Shown here: piece by piece, positions 17,552-26,619 of the stretch | How positions within the stretch are numbered: the first letter of the stretch is position 1 | Layout of the letters: every line of letters begins with the position of its first letter | NCBI GenBank assembly: GCA_023253715.1 | Contig: JALRFH010000069.1 | Span: forward strand, 1-37,866 | Origin: Halieaceae bacterium | GTDB taxonomy: Bacteria > Pseudomonadota > Gammaproteobacteria > Pseudomonadales > Halieaceae | Length of the DNA: 37,866 nucleotides | Direction: 5' to 3' | Made by a program: the position numbers and the translations under genes | Notes under the pieces: model-generated | Told to the model about the DNA's origin: nothing | Seen by the model: the letters and a program-made list of their open reading frames with translations, nothing else | Databases searched by the model: none

Positions 17552-18163
17552 ATGATTCAACATGGCTTAGCCTTGCTGGTACAACCGCACGCGGCCTGGC
17601 GTCGTGTCGCCCAGCTCAAGGAGTCAAGTTTCAACGCATTGGCTCTTTTCCCTCTAATCATGGCGATCCTTCCCGCGGTGGCTTGGTACTATGGCACAAG
17701 CCGAGTCGGCTGGACGGTGGGAAACGCCACAGATGCCATTCGCCTAACCGATGCCAGTGCGACTGAAATTTCGTTTTTGTTTTACTTTGTGATGATTGGC
17801 TCGATCGCAATTATTGGATATTTTATTCACTGGATGTCAGCAACTTATGGGGCAAATTCGACCCTGATTCGCGGCATCGTTATCGCGGGTCTCACCTGCA
17901 CCCCCCTATTCGTTGCGGGACTCGTCGGCTTTTACCCTTTGCTATGGCTTGATCTACTGATTGGTGTGGTGGCCCTATCTTGGTCGACCTATCTGCTGTA
18001 TCTGGGCATCCCCATCGTGATGAACATCCCAGAAGAGCGGGGATTTCTGTTCTCCAGCGCAATTATTGCCATAGCGCTCGTTATTTTTGTTGGAATTTTG
18101 GTGGTCACAATCATCGCGTGGGAATACGGTTTTGCCCCGCAGTTTACCGACCATTCAGCTTAA
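17552..18163 (+). CDS. Yip1-family multi-span membrane protein
   Basis: A 203-residue integral membrane protein of the bacterial Yip1/DUF1282 family; its biochemical role is unknown. The N-terminal region QHGLALLVQPHAAWRRVAQ is the typical family opening. About five hydrophobic segments follow, for example SFLFYFVMIGSIAIIGYFI, IRGIVIAGLTCTPLFVAGL and SAIIAIALVIFVGILVVTII. A strong AAGGAGA precedes the ATG. It is the first gene after the FNR-controlled promoter and lies 27 bases before ccoN, so it should be made together with the cbb3 oxidase. A role in oxidase assembly or membrane insertion is inference from position only. Confidence 0.8.
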   Translation: MIQHGLALLVQPHAAWRRVAQLKESSFNALALFPLIMAILPAVAWYYGTSRVGWTVGNATDAIRLTDASATEISFLFYFVMIGSIAIIGYFIHWMSATYGANSTLIRGIVIAGLTCTPLFVAGLVGFYPLLWLDLLIGVVALSWSTYLLYLGIPIVMNIPEERGFLFSSAIIAIALVIFVGILVVTIIAWEYGFAPQFTDHSA

Positions 18164-18190
18164 CAGTGCCCAAGACTACGGAAGAAGATC

Positions 18191-19627
18191 ATGAGTGAAT
18201 TAAACGAACAACTGGAGCACCCCGTCTACAACTATAAGGTGGTGCGGCAATTTGCCATTATGACCGTTGTCTGGGGTATCGTCGGCATGTTGGTCGGCGT
18301 CATTATCGCGGCGCAACTTGTGTGGCCAGACCTGAGCTTCCAGCAACCTTGGTTCAGCTTTGGTCGTCTGCGTCCCCTGCATACCAACGCAGTCATTTTC
18401 GCCTTCGGTGGCTCCGCTCTATTTGCCACATCGTACTACGTGGTCCAGCGAACCACTCAAGCACGCTTGATATCTGATGGTCTGGCCGCGTTTACGTTTT
18501 GGGGTTGGCAGCTCGTTATCTTGCTAGCGGCAATCAGCCTGCCCTTGGGGTATACCTCCTCCAAGGAGTACGCTGAACTCATATGGCCAATTGATGTCCT
18601 GATCACCGTGGTATGGGTCGCCTACGCCATCGTATTCTTTGGCACCATTGCGAAACGTAAAGTCAGCCACATCTATGTCGCCAACTGGTTCTTCGGTTCC
18701 TTTATCATCACTGTGGCCGTGTTGCACCTAATCAATAGCGCTGCCCTACCGGTCAACTTATTCACGGCGTATAGTTTGTACGCCGGCACGGCAGACGCGA
18801 TGGTGCAATGGTGGTATGGCCACAACGCCGTAGGATTTTTCCTCACCGCGGGTTTCCTTGGCATGATGTACTATTTTGTACCCAAGCAAGCAGAACGACC
18901 TGTTTATTCCTATCGCTTAAGTATCGTTCACTTTTGGGCCTTGGTAGCCGTCTACATTTGGGCGGGGCCTCACCATTTGCACTACACCGCGCTTCCCGAT
19001 TGGGCTCAGAGCTTAGGTATGGTCATGTCATTGATCCTTTTGGCCCCCAGCTGGGGCGGCATGATCAACGGCATCATGACTCTATCAGGCGCTTGGCACA
19101 AACTGCGCTCAGATCCGATTTTACGATTCTTAGTGGTGAGCCTGTCTTTTTACGGTATGTCAACCTTTGAAGGCCCCATGATGTCGATCAAAACGGTTAA
19201 CTCCTTGAGTCATTACACGGATTGGACCATTGGGCACGTTCATTCGGGAGCGCTGGGATGGGTCGCCATGATTTCTATCGGCTCTATGTACCATTTGATC
19301 CCGGTATTGTTTGGCAAATCCAAGATGTACAGCACTGATCTGATCAACACCCACTTCTGGATGTCCACTATCGGCACGGTACTCTACATAGCCTCTATGT
19401 GGGTAAACGGCATTCTGCAAGGTTTAATGTGGAGGGCCTATAACCAAGACGGCACGCTAACCTACACCTTCGTCGAATCGCTAGTCGCAAGCTACCCAGG
19501 CTACATGGTCCGCTTGGCCGGTGGGTTTATCTTCTTTGCCGGTATGCTCATTATGGCTTACAACGTGTACATGACTGCGCGTGGTACCGAAGATAGCGTC
19601 GCTAACACGCAAACAGTAGCAGCCTAA
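18191..19627 (+). CDS. ccoN: cbb3-type cytochrome c oxidase subunit I
   Basis: Catalytic subunit of the high-affinity cbb3 oxidase, which reduces oxygen to water and pumps protons. Twelve or so membrane spans are evident. Heme and copper ligands are visible in [14 protein letters not shown] (low-spin heme), [13 protein letters not shown] (CuB His), AGPHHLHYT (CuB His pair) and [10 protein letters not shown] (heme ligands). The 478 residues match the family. AAGAAG lies close upstream of the ATG. It is followed after 10 bases by ccoO. The FNR box ahead of the upstream gene indicates induction at low oxygen. Confidence 0.97.
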   Translation: MSELNEQLEHPVYNYKVVRQFAIMTVVWGIVGMLVGVIIAAQLVWPDLSFQQPWFSFGRLRPLHTNAVIFAFGGSALFATSYYVVQRTTQARLISDGLAAFTFWGWQLVILLAAISLPLGYTSSKEYAELIWPIDVLITVVWVAYAIVFFGTIAKRKVSHIYVANWFFGSFIITVAVLHLINSAALPVNLFTAYSLYAGTADAMVQWWYGHNAVGFFLTAGFLGMMYYFVPKQAERPVYSYRLSIVHFWALVAVYIWAGPHHLHYTALPDWAQSLGMVMSLILLAPSWGGMINGIMTLSGAWHKLRSDPILRFLVVSLSFYGMSTFEGPMMSIKTVNSLSHYTDWTIGHVHSGALGWVAMISIGSMYHLIPVLFGKSKMYSTDLINTHFWMSTIGTVLYIASMWVNGILQGLMWRAYNQDGTLTYTFVESLVASYPGYMVRLAGGFIFFAGMLIMAYNVYMTARGTEDSVANTQTVAA

Positions 19628-19637
19628 GGAGATCATC

Positions 19638-20246
19638 ATGAAGCATGACGTGATTGAAAAAAATGTGAGCCTGATGATCGTTTTGACCATCGTCGCAATC
19701 AGCTTCGGTACCCTCGTAGAGTTGGTCCCACTGATCTTCTCGAAGCAAGTGTCAGAACCTGTCGAGGGTCTAAAGCCCCTGACGGCACTGCAACTTGAGG
19801 GTCGAGATATTTACATTCGAGAAGGCTGCAATACCTGTCACTCGCAAATGATCCGTGCCCTTCGAGCTGAGAGCGAACGCTACGGTCACTACTCCGTCGC
19901 GGGGGAATTTGTGTACGACCGCCCCTTCCTATGGGGTTCGAAAAGGACGGGGCCTGATCTCGCGCGCGTGGGCGGACGTTACAGCGATGACTGGCATCGC
20001 GCGCACCTGATGAACCCGAGGGATGTCGTGCCTGAAAGCAACATGCCTGCCTTCCCCTGGTTGTTTGAAAACACGATTGATAGCAACGTGACACCGAAGA
20101 AACTTGCGACATTGAAAACCCTCGGTGTGCCCTACACAGATGCAGATATTGCTGGGGCTTCAGCCTCGGTTGAGGGTAAGCGAGAAATCGATGCCGTAGT
20201 CGCCTATCTGCAAAACCTAGGCACTGTCCTTTCGGAGAAACGCTAA
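19638..20246 (+). CDS. ccoO: cbb3-type cytochrome c oxidase subunit II (monoheme)
   Basis: Membrane-anchored monoheme cytochrome c that passes electrons to CcoN. An N-terminal membrane anchor ([25 protein letters not shown]) precedes the heme site [12 protein letters not shown] (CxxCH). Later methionines, as in [12 protein letters not shown], can be the axial ligand. It has 202 residues, normal for CcoO. AAGGAGA precedes the ATG. The TAA stop overlaps the ccoQ start (TAATG). Confidence 0.97.
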   Translation: MKHDVIEKNVSLMIVLTIVAISFGTLVELVPLIFSKQVSEPVEGLKPLTALQLEGRDIYIREGCNTCHSQMIRALRAESERYGHYSVAGEFVYDRPFLWGSKRTGPDLARVGGRYSDDWHRAHLMNPRDVVPESNMPAFPWLFENTIDSNVTPKKLATLKTLGVPYTDADIAGASASVEGKREIDAVVAYLQNLGTVLSEKR

Positions 20247-20425
20247 TGGATATTAATGATCTGCGCGGCCTGAGCACAGTGCTTATGCTGTGTTCATTCC
20301 TGGGTTTATGTGCGTGGGCATACAGTGGAGCCCGCAAAAAAGAGTTTGATGAAGCGGCATCTCTGCCTTTCGCAGACGAGAACACGGCGGCAGTAAAGCA
20401 GTCACAGGAGACCAACAATGACTAG
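20246..20425 (+). CDS. ccoQ: cbb3 oxidase small subunit CcoQ
   Basis: A 59-residue protein beginning [18 protein letters not shown], with one membrane helix (about residues 8-27) followed by a charged tail (ARKKEFDEAASLPFADEN). The fold and the K/R-x-x-F-D/E-E-A-A-x-LPF tail are typical of CcoQ/FixQ, which stabilises the oxidase complex. The ATG shares its first base with the ccoO TAA, and the stop overlaps the ccoP start by eight bases. This tight overlap suggests coupled translation of O, Q and P. Confidence 0.93.
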   Translation: MDINDLRGLSTVLMLCSFLGLCAWAYSGARKKEFDEAASLPFADENTAAVKQSQETNND

Positions 20426-21305
20426 TTTTTGGAGTAACTGGATCATCATTCTGACCAGTATCACAATCGTCGGTGTTACTTGGATCTTATTTGGCAACCG
20501 CAAGCGTGACAACACCGAGAACCAGACAACTGGACACGTGTACGACGGCATCGAGGAGTATGATAACCCACTGCCAGCGTGGTGGTTTTTCATGTTCACG
20601 GTCACCATTATTTGGGGGCTGGGTTATTTGGTTGCTTACCCCGGCATGGGAAAATGGGAAGGTTTATTAGGTTGGTCACAAGAGGGGCAACACGATGCCG
20701 AGGTCGCGAAAGCAGAGGCAAAATACCGCGCCATGCGCGATCGATATCTAGCCTTACCGATTGAAGAAATTGCCTTTGATCCCGCCGTCAAAAAGATGGG
20801 GCAACGTCTGTTTGGTAACCACTGCGCTCAGTGTCATGGTGCGGATGCTCGCGGTGCCTATGGCTTCCCTAATTTGACCGACAACGATTGGATCTGGGGC
20901 GGGTCGCCAGCAGAAATTAAATATACTTTGAATCATGGGCGACAAGCGGCTATGCCGGCTTGGGGCCCCGTGCTCGGTGACCAAGGCATCCAAGAAATGA
21001 CGGCTTACTTAATGAGCCTCAACAACCGCACTGCGGATAGCACTCTGGCCGAGGCCGGCAAACAAAAATTCGGGCTGTTTTGCGCTGCATGCCACCAAGC
21101 AGATGCCAAGGGCAATCCCCTTCTCGGAGCTCCAAATTTGACCGATGGCATTTGGCTCTATGGCGGCAGCGAAGCAGACATCGCGCACACGCTTCGATCC
21201 GGCCGGAACGGTATGATGCCAGCACAAAGCAAAATCCTCTCGGAGGACAGAATTCACATTCTAACCGCCTATGTGTATGGGCTGTCTCAGCGCGAGGGGA
21301 ACTAA
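20418..21305 (+). CDS. ccoP: cbb3-type cytochrome c oxidase subunit III (diheme)
   Basis: Membrane-anchored diheme cytochrome c that accepts electrons from soluble cytochromes and passes them to CcoO/CcoN. It has two N-terminal membrane segments (SFWSNWIIILTSITIVGVTWILF and WWFFMFTVTIIWGLGYLV). The family link EYDNPLPAWWFFMF precedes the second. Two c-heme sites follow, CAQCHG and CAACHQ. Length is 295 residues, as usual. The TAA stop codon forms the loop of a strong terminator hairpin. Confidence 0.97.
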   Translation: MTSFWSNWIIILTSITIVGVTWILFGNRKRDNTENQTTGHVYDGIEEYDNPLPAWWFFMFTVTIIWGLGYLVAYPGMGKWEGLLGWSQEGQHDAEVAKAEAKYRAMRDRYLALPIEEIAFDPAVKKMGQRLFGNHCAQCHGADARGAYGFPNLTDNDWIWGGSPAEIKYTLNHGRQAAMPAWGPVLGDQGIQEMTAYLMSLNNRTADSTLAEAGKQKFGLFCAACHQADAKGNPLLGAPNLTDGIWLYGGSEADIAHTLRSGRNGMMPAQSKILSEDRIHILTAYVYGLSQREGN

Positions 21306-21318
21306 GTTCCCCTTTTTT
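21295..21318 (+). terminator. Rho-independent terminator after ccoP
   Basis: AGGGGAAC (21295-21302) and GTTCCCCT (21306-21313) form a perfect 8-base stem, the loop being TAA (21303-21305), which is the ccoP stop codon itself. A run of six T (21313-21318) follows. It separates the structural genes ccoNOQP from the assembly genes ccoGHIS and may attenuate them. Confidence 0.85.
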
Positions 21319-21360
21319 AAACCCAGCTTTACCCAATTTACTCGAGGCAATGAGTAGCGC

Positions 21361-22770
21361 ATGACAGACGACCAACGCATTGATTTAACGGACGTTGCTC
21401 CTGCTGAGGTCGCTGAAGTCGACCTCTATCAGAAACGAGAAAAAATCTACACACGCAAAATCGAAGGCTTTTTTCAACGGGTTCGCCTCTATACTGGATG
21501 GCCACTGCTCATCGGTTACTTCGGTCTACCCTGGCTTGACTGGGGTGGGCGTCAAGCCATCTTGTTTGACTTACCCGAACGTAAATTTCATATCTTAGGT
21601 CTCACTTTCTGGCCGCAGGATTTCTCGTTGCTCGCGTTCCTATTGATCATTGCCGCCTACGCTCTATTCGCTATTACCGTCGTAGCTGGACGTGTATGGT
21701 GTGGCTACACCTGCCCGCAAACGGTTTGGACAGCCATTTTTATGTACTTGGAGCAAAGGTTTGAAGGTAGCCGCAACCAGCGCATAAAACTCGACAAATC
21801 GCCATGGGGTTTTGAGAAATTCTGGCGTAAAGGAATGAAGCACAGCGCTTGGTTGTTCGTAGCGTTTATGACCGGAATGACCTTCGTAGGCTATTTTTAT
21901 CCCATCAAACAACTGGTCCCTGAACTGGCCACATTGAGCACAGGCTTCTGGCAGGCGGCGTGGACCGTTTTTTTTACCTTGGCGACGTACATCAACGCGG
22001 GCTGGATGCGCGAACAGGTGTGCAAATACATGTGTCCATACGCACGATTCCAGTCTGTCATGTTTGACAAAGACACCCTCATAGTGTCTTACAACCCGGC
22101 GCGAGGTGAACCAAGGGGTTCACGAAAACACCAAGCCGACCCCAAAGAACTGGGCTTAGGAGAGTGTATCGATTGCCAGTTGTGTGTCCAAGTCTGCCCC
22201 ACCGGTATCGATATACGCGATGGCCTGCAATATGAGTGTATCGGTTGTGCGCTATGCATCGACGCATGTAACTCCGTAATGGACAAAATGCACTACCCTC
22301 GCGACTTGATCTCGTACACGAGTGAGCATGAATTAGCCGGCGGCAAAATGCACTGGTTCCGACCACGAATTATCGGATATGTCACCATGCTCGCTGTGAT
22401 GATCAGCGTGTTTGCTTACAACATCATCGCCCGTGTCCCATTAGAACTCACCGTCATGCGTGACCGAGGGGACTTGTACGTGCAAACCCAAGAGGGCCGA
22501 ATCGAAAACATTTACACACTCCACATCGTGAACATGACTGACAAGCAGCACCGCTATACGCTGTCTGTGGAGGGTTTGACGGATGTCCGGATCGTCGGCG
22601 ACCGAGAACCTTTGGTGGGCGCAGGCGGCGATTTGACTCTCTCTCTGCGCCTAAATGCCGCTCCCGATTCCGTCACCAGCGCATCGGCGCCTATTCACTT
22701 TATGCTTGTGGCAGAGGATAATCCCGACTTATCGGTTCGTGTTGAGTCGCGTTTCATGAGGCCTTTGTGA
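21361..22770 (+). CDS. ccoG: cbb3 oxidase assembly protein CcoG (RdxA/FixG)
   Basis: Membrane-bound ferredoxin-like protein; in Rhodobacter it reduces Cu(II) during copper delivery to the cbb3 oxidase. Several membrane spans surround the motifs GRVWCGYTCPQTVWT and REQVCKYMCPYARFQSVMFD. Two 4Fe-4S sites follow (CIDCQLCVQVCP and CIGCALCIDAC). The C-terminal periplasmic immunoglobulin-like domain (ENIYTLHIVNMTDKQHRYTL) is complete. It has 469 residues. There is no strong Shine-Dalgarno, only a distant GAGG. The stop overlaps the ccoH GTG start (GTGA). Confidence 0.96.
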   Translation: MTDDQRIDLTDVAPAEVAEVDLYQKREKIYTRKIEGFFQRVRLYTGWPLLIGYFGLPWLDWGGRQAILFDLPERKFHILGLTFWPQDFSLLAFLLIIAAYALFAITVVAGRVWCGYTCPQTVWTAIFMYLEQRFEGSRNQRIKLDKSPWGFEKFWRKGMKHSAWLFVAFMTGMTFVGYFYPIKQLVPELATLSTGFWQAAWTVFFTLATYINAGWMREQVCKYMCPYARFQSVMFDKDTLIVSYNPARGEPRGSRKHQADPKELGLGECIDCQLCVQVCPTGIDIRDGLQYECIGCALCIDACNSVMDKMHYPRDLISYTSEHELAGGKMHWFRPRIIGYVTMLAVMISVFAYNIIARVPLELTVMRDRGDLYVQTQEGRIENIYTLHIVNMTDKQHRYTLSVEGLTDVRIVGDREPLVGAGGDLTLSLRLNAAPDSVTSASAPIHFMLVAEDNPDLSVRVESRFMRPL

Positions 22771-23264
22771 CCAAAGTCATTCCCTCAAATTTGCCTGACA
22801 AGCCTTGGTACAAGGAATTCTGGCCTTGGTTCATCATCGCTCTGTTGGCGACGGTGGTTAGCGCGAGCTTAATTACCGTCTCTATCGCCTTTCGACATGC
22901 CGATGACCTCGTGGTAGACGACTATTACAAAGTCGGACTTGCGATCAATCAACGCATCGAACACCGCGAGGCTGCAGCTCGCCTTGGTATCAAGCTTGAT
23001 CTTAAAATCAGTGGGCAAGAACTGCGTTTGCGCACCCAAAACATTGATCCCTCAACCCAACTCAGCATCGTTTTGGCACACCCCATGGAAGCAGACAAAG
23101 ACTTTACCCTAGCTTTGTTACCGGGTCCCGATGGCCTATTTTTCGCGACTATGCCTAGGTCGATTAGTCGCGGGTGGCACTGGGCAGTCTCAGCACATGA
23201 TCCAGAGCTATGGCTTATCTCGGGGGTCATCGATGCCCAAGTGCTCTCCAATGGCGACAGCTAG
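22767..23264 (+). CDS. ccoH: cbb3 oxidase assembly protein CcoH (FixH)
   Basis: Single-span membrane protein with a periplasmic FixH domain, needed for stable assembly of the oxidase. The family pattern PWYKEFWPWFIIALLATVV, then HADDLVVDDYYKVGLAINQR, is clear. The start is GTG, overlapping the ccoG stop. It has 165 residues. Its 3' end overlaps the beginning of ccoI by about 30 bases if the start I prefer for ccoI is right. Confidence 0.93.
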   Translation: MTKVIPSNLPDKPWYKEFWPWFIIALLATVVSASLITVSIAFRHADDLVVDDYYKVGLAINQRIEHREAAARLGIKLDLKISGQELRLRTQNIDPSTQLSIVLAHPMEADKDFTLALLPGPDGLFFATMPRSISRGWHWAVSAHDPELWLISGVIDAQVLSNGDS

Positions 23265-25734
23265 CGTCCAAAACGAACTCAACGAAAAGCTAGGCGACGC
23301 GTGTTGTTACCATTGCGGTGAACACCTTGCCACACCGGCCTTATTTTTCAGCGTCATCAATCAAACACAGCAACCCATGTGTTGTGCTGGGTGTAAAGCC
23401 GTTGCCGATTTGATAGTTGAGTCCGGCATGTCAAGCTTCTATTCGCAACGGACGCATTATGCCGAGACGCCGCCGGCAGAGCTTGGGCAAAACCCATACC
23501 CAAGCTATGACCTGAGCGAGCTAAAACTGGATTCAGATCATAGTGCCACGACAGACGGGCAAAAAGTCCTGTTCCTAATCGGCGGCATGACATGTGCTGC
23601 ATGCTCTTGGCTGATTGAACGCCAGGTCCTGAAGACGCCCGGTGTCAAAACGGCACGCGTCAATCTGACTGAGTCAACATTAAGCGCAGACATTGACGCC
23701 AATACAGACCCAGTTAAATTGATGCAAACGGTTGCGGAACTGGGTTATCGGTTTCAACCTTTTCGACGTTCGGAACGCACGAAACTCTTGGCGCAGGAAA
23801 ACACTGACATGCTTAAAAGGCTGGCGGTGGCAGGATTGGGTATGATGCAAGTCGGGATGTTCGCCATTGCTCTGCACGCGGGTGAGCTGCAGGGAATGGC
23901 GCTAGAATACCAACAATTGATGCGCTGGGTGAGCTTGCCGATTGCAGTTTTCGTGACGGTATACAGTGGTGGGCGTTTTTTTGTCTCCGCTTGGTCCCAC
24001 ATAAAGTACGGGGCAGTCGTTATGGACTTACCCATCGCTATCGCATGCAGCCTAGCACTAGCCGCCTCGGTCTACGCGACCCTCTCTGCCACGGGGGAGG
24101 TGTATTTCGACTCGGTGGTGATGTTCATTTTTTTCCTACTATTGGCACGTTATTTAGAACATCGCAGTCGGTTCAAGGCAAGTCTTAGTTTACAGAAGAT
24201 ACAAGACCAACTCCCCCGCTTGGCAACCCGGGTGCGTGGCAATACCACAGAGCAGTGCAGTATCAAACAGCTATCCTATGGGGACCGTATCCGAATCTTT
24301 GCTGGCGACACCATACCCCTAGACGGCATCGTCGTTCGCGGAGTCAGCGATATTGACGAAAGCACATTCACAGGTGAATCGGTGCCTCGATCAGTCAGGC
24401 CTGACGACACCTTGTTCGCCGGTACGGTCAACATCAAGCAAACACTGGATCTTGAAATACGCTCTGAACCGGACTCGACCAAACTCAAGGCGCTTGAAGA
24501 TGCTATCGCCTACGCCGAGACCCAAAAACCCAAAGTTGCACAAATAGCTGATCAGATTGCCGGCGTGTTCATTATCGGTATCCTCAGCATTGCCTGTGCA
24601 ACCGCCTATTACTGGTGGCAACACCAACCCGAACACGCGCTCTGGATCGCTCTTTCGGTTTTGGTCGTAAGCTGCCCCTGTGCTCTTGGCTTGGCCACGC
24701 CGGCCGCATTAACCGCCGCTGCGCAACGCTTGCGTCAGCTTGGAGCCATTATCCGTGGCGACAACGCGATTGAGCGACTGAGCCAAATCGACACCGTCAT
24801 ATTTGATAAAACCGGCACTTTGACCGACGGCCAATTTGAATGTGTCGAAACAATCATCTTAGGCGAGCAACCTGCAGAGGATTACTTTGCACTCGCACAA
24901 GCACTACAAAGCCATAGCGCTCATCCGGTTGCCAGCGCATTCTCGAACGCTACTCACAATGATCCCACTGATGCGACTCTGCGCACGGCTATTCAGGCAT
25001 TGAGGGACCCCTCCGCCCAGTATGCACCCGAGCGCAACGCCCAAGGGCTCTCTTTCGAGCATGTCGGTCATGCCTATCTACTGGGTAACGCCGCTTTCTT
25101 GACGAAATGCACCCTCGAGGGACAGTGGCCGACCCAAAACTTGCACTGGTTGGGTTTAAGCATTGACGCTCGAGTCGTGGCTTTATTTGGACTCAGAGAT
25201 AAACTCAGGCCCGATGCCAGCAAACTAGTCAATGACTTTAAATCCAGCGGTCTTCGAACTGTGCTCTTAACCGGTGATGCCAGCCCACACGCCCGGAGCT
25301 TAGCACTCAAACTCCCTTTCGACGACGCCGCATTTGGGTTAAGTCCTCAGGCTAAATTAGACTATCTGAGCCGCTTGCACCAGCGCGGCCACAAAGTTTT
25401 GATGGTGGGCGATGGGATTAATGACGCTGCCGTACTCGCCCAAGCTGATACCGGAATTGCAGTATCCCAAGCCGCCGACTTAGCGCGCGCAAAAGCCGAC
25501 ATTGTGGTCACTAATCTCGATTTAAAACCGATCCGCTGGGCTCACGTGTTAGCGCGAAAAACACGCACAGTGATCAAACAAAATCTTTTTTGGGCCCTAA
25601 GTTACAATGTCATCGCAATTCCTTTGGCATGTCTCGGTCACATCCCGCCCTGGCTCGCCGCAATTGGCATGTCACTCAGCTCCTTGATCGTGGTTTTGAA
25701 TTCACTGCGACTCAAAACACTGGCCCGGGCCTAG
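23233..25734 (+). CDS. ccoI: Copper-transporting P1B-type ATPase CcoI (FixI)
   Basis: Copper-exporting ATPase that supplies CuB to the cbb3 oxidase. The N-terminus has cysteine clusters (CCYHCGEH and CCAGCKAV) and a heavy-metal-binding site GGMTCAACS (first Cys about 121). The transport motif is SCPCALGLATPAA (C481-P-C483), the phosphorylated Asp is D525 in DKTGTLT, and TGES and GDGINDAAVL are present. GGGGG at 23222-23226 lies six bases before this ATG; the in-frame ATG at 23251 is an alternative start. A still longer reading from 23131 lies inside ccoH and has no family resemblance. It has 833 residues from this start. Confidence 0.95.
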   Translation: MPKCSPMATASVQNELNEKLGDACCYHCGEHLATPALFFSVINQTQQPMCCAGCKAVADLIVESGMSSFYSQRTHYAETPPAELGQNPYPSYDLSELKLDSDHSATTDGQKVLFLIGGMTCAACSWLIERQVLKTPGVKTARVNLTESTLSADIDANTDPVKLMQTVAELGYRFQPFRRSERTKLLAQENTDMLKRLAVAGLGMMQVGMFAIALHAGELQGMALEYQQLMRWVSLPIAVFVTVYSGGRFFVSAWSHIKYGAVVMDLPIAIACSLALAASVYATLSATGEVYFDSVVMFIFFLLLARYLEHRSRFKASLSLQKIQDQLPRLATRVRGNTTEQCSIKQLSYGDRIRIFAGDTIPLDGIVVRGVSDIDESTFTGESVPRSVRPDDTLFAGTVNIKQTLDLEIRSEPDSTKLKALEDAIAYAETQKPKVAQIADQIAGVFIIGILSIACATAYYWWQHQPEHALWIALSVLVVSCPCALGLATPAALTAAAQRLRQLGAIIRGDNAIERLSQIDTVIFDKTGTLTDGQFECVETIILGEQPAEDYFALAQALQSHSAHPVASAFSNATHNDPTDATLRTAIQALRDPSAQYAPERNAQGLSFEHVGHAYLLGNAAFLTKCTLEGQWPTQNLHWLGLSIDARVVALFGLRDKLRPDASKLVNDFKSSGLRTVLLTGDASPHARSLALKLPFDDAAFGLSPQAKLDYLSRLHQRGHKVLMVGDGINDAAVLAQADTGIAVSQAADLARAKADIVVTNLDLKPIRWAHVLARKTRTVIKQNLFWALSYNVIAIPLACLGHIPPWLAAIGMSLSSLIVVLNSLRLKTLARA

Positions 25735-25745
25735 GTAAACGTTTT

Positions 25746-25913
25746 ATGTCCACACTTTATTTCCTGATACCCATTGCGCTTGTCTTCTGTGTTGTCACTC
25801 TGAAACTGGTGCTGTGGGCCATACAATCGGGTCAGTATCGAGACCTTGATCGAGACGCTCACATCATTTTCGAGGACGATAGCACCAACCCAAAGGATCC
25901 GATGGATGAATGA
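25746..25913 (+). CDS. ccoS: cbb3 oxidase maturation protein CcoS
   Basis: A 55-residue single-span membrane protein beginning MSTLYFLIPIALVFC, with the typical family tail FWAxxSGQY/DL rendered here as LWAIQSGQYRDLDRDAHIIF. CcoS is needed for heme and copper insertion into CcoN. It starts 11 bases after ccoI and overlaps the next gene by eight bases. A longer in-frame reading inside ccoI is not supported. Confidence 0.92.
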   Translation: MSTLYFLIPIALVFCVVTLKLVLWAIQSGQYRDLDRDAHIIFEDDSTNPKDPMDE

Positions 25914-26562
25914 AATCAATGTACTTGCCGCAATCATGCTCGGTTTGGCAGGCGCAGGCCACTGCATCGGCATGTGTGGTGGCATCGCGAGTGCGATCGG
26001 TATCGGCAGCAGCAATCGCCGCAGCCTTCTTCTCGCCTATCAGCTAGGGCGAATTGTCAGCTATACCGCCTTGGGCTATTTGTTTGGAGCAGCCGCAGGT
26101 ATGATCGATCTACCACCATGGAGACTGGGCTTGAGAGTATTTGCCGCTCTGATGTTAATCGCCATGGGCTTATACACGGCGAATTGGTGGCTGGGGCTCC
26201 AGCATCTGGAGCGCCTAGGAGGCATCCTATGGCGCCCAATACAGCGCCTTGCCCGACCTCTACTACCCGCTAAACGCATCCCCCAAGCCCTCGCACTGGG
26301 TGCGGCATGGGGGATGCTCCCCTGTGGCTTAATCTACAGCGCTCTTGCCTGGGCGAGCGCCCAAGCCGAAGCAGCAGAGGCGGCTTTACTCATGATGTTT
26401 TTTGGGGTCGGCACGTTACCGGCGATGTTAACCGCAAGTTTTGGCGCAAATCTTTTATCAGAGTCCTTTCGCAAACTTTGGGTGCGGCGAATCATTGGAG
26501 GCACATTGTGTGGTTGGGGTGTGCTGAATTTATGGATGCTGGTGCGTCACACTTTGCACTAA
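25906..26562 (+). CDS. SafE/DsbD-like membrane protein at the end of the ccoGHIS cluster
   Basis: A 218-residue integral membrane protein, usually annotated as a sulfite exporter TauE/SafE family protein. The conserved motif GHCIGMCGGIASAIG near the N-terminus is typical of the subgroup next to ccoS, and a second motif LPCGLIYSALAWA lies about two thirds in. Both carry a cysteine before a helix, resembling DsbD/CcdA-like transporters. I chose the ATG overlapping the ccoS stop (AAGGATCCGATGG) over a longer reading from 25846. Its position suggests a role in metal or thiol supply for cbb3 oxidase; sulfite export is not shown by anything here. Confidence 0.82.
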   Translation: MNEINVLAAIMLGLAGAGHCIGMCGGIASAIGIGSSNRRSLLLAYQLGRIVSYTALGYLFGAAAGMIDLPPWRLGLRVFAALMLIAMGLYTANWWLGLQHLERLGGILWRPIQRLARPLLPAKRIPQALALGAAWGMLPCGLIYSALAWASAQAEAAEAALLMMFFGVGTLPAMLTASFGANLLSESFRKLWVRRIIGGTLCGWGVLNLWMLVRHTLH

Positions 26563-26586
26563 AAAAAAGCCCCGCAAGCGCGGGGC
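26561..26586 (-). terminator. Rho-independent terminator of ompW
   Basis: Read on the minus strand, GCCCCGC-GCTT-GCGGGGC is a perfect 7-base stem followed by eight T (complement of 26561-26568). It ends ompW. It overlaps the stop codon of the plus-strand membrane protein gene, but has no T-run on the plus strand. Confidence 0.88.
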
Positions 26587-26619
26587 GAAGCGGTGGTGTT
26601 GGGGACACCACGTAGCGAC

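Noticed and set aside
21300-21310. GGAACTT on the minus strand near the ccoP end as a sigma-E -35 element.
   Set aside because: It is part of the terminator stem; no -10 or minus-strand gene follows.
23131-23232. N-terminal extension of CcoI starting at 23131.
   Set aside because: It lies wholly inside ccoH in another frame and shows no resemblance to the ATPase family. The start near 23233 or 23251 fits better.
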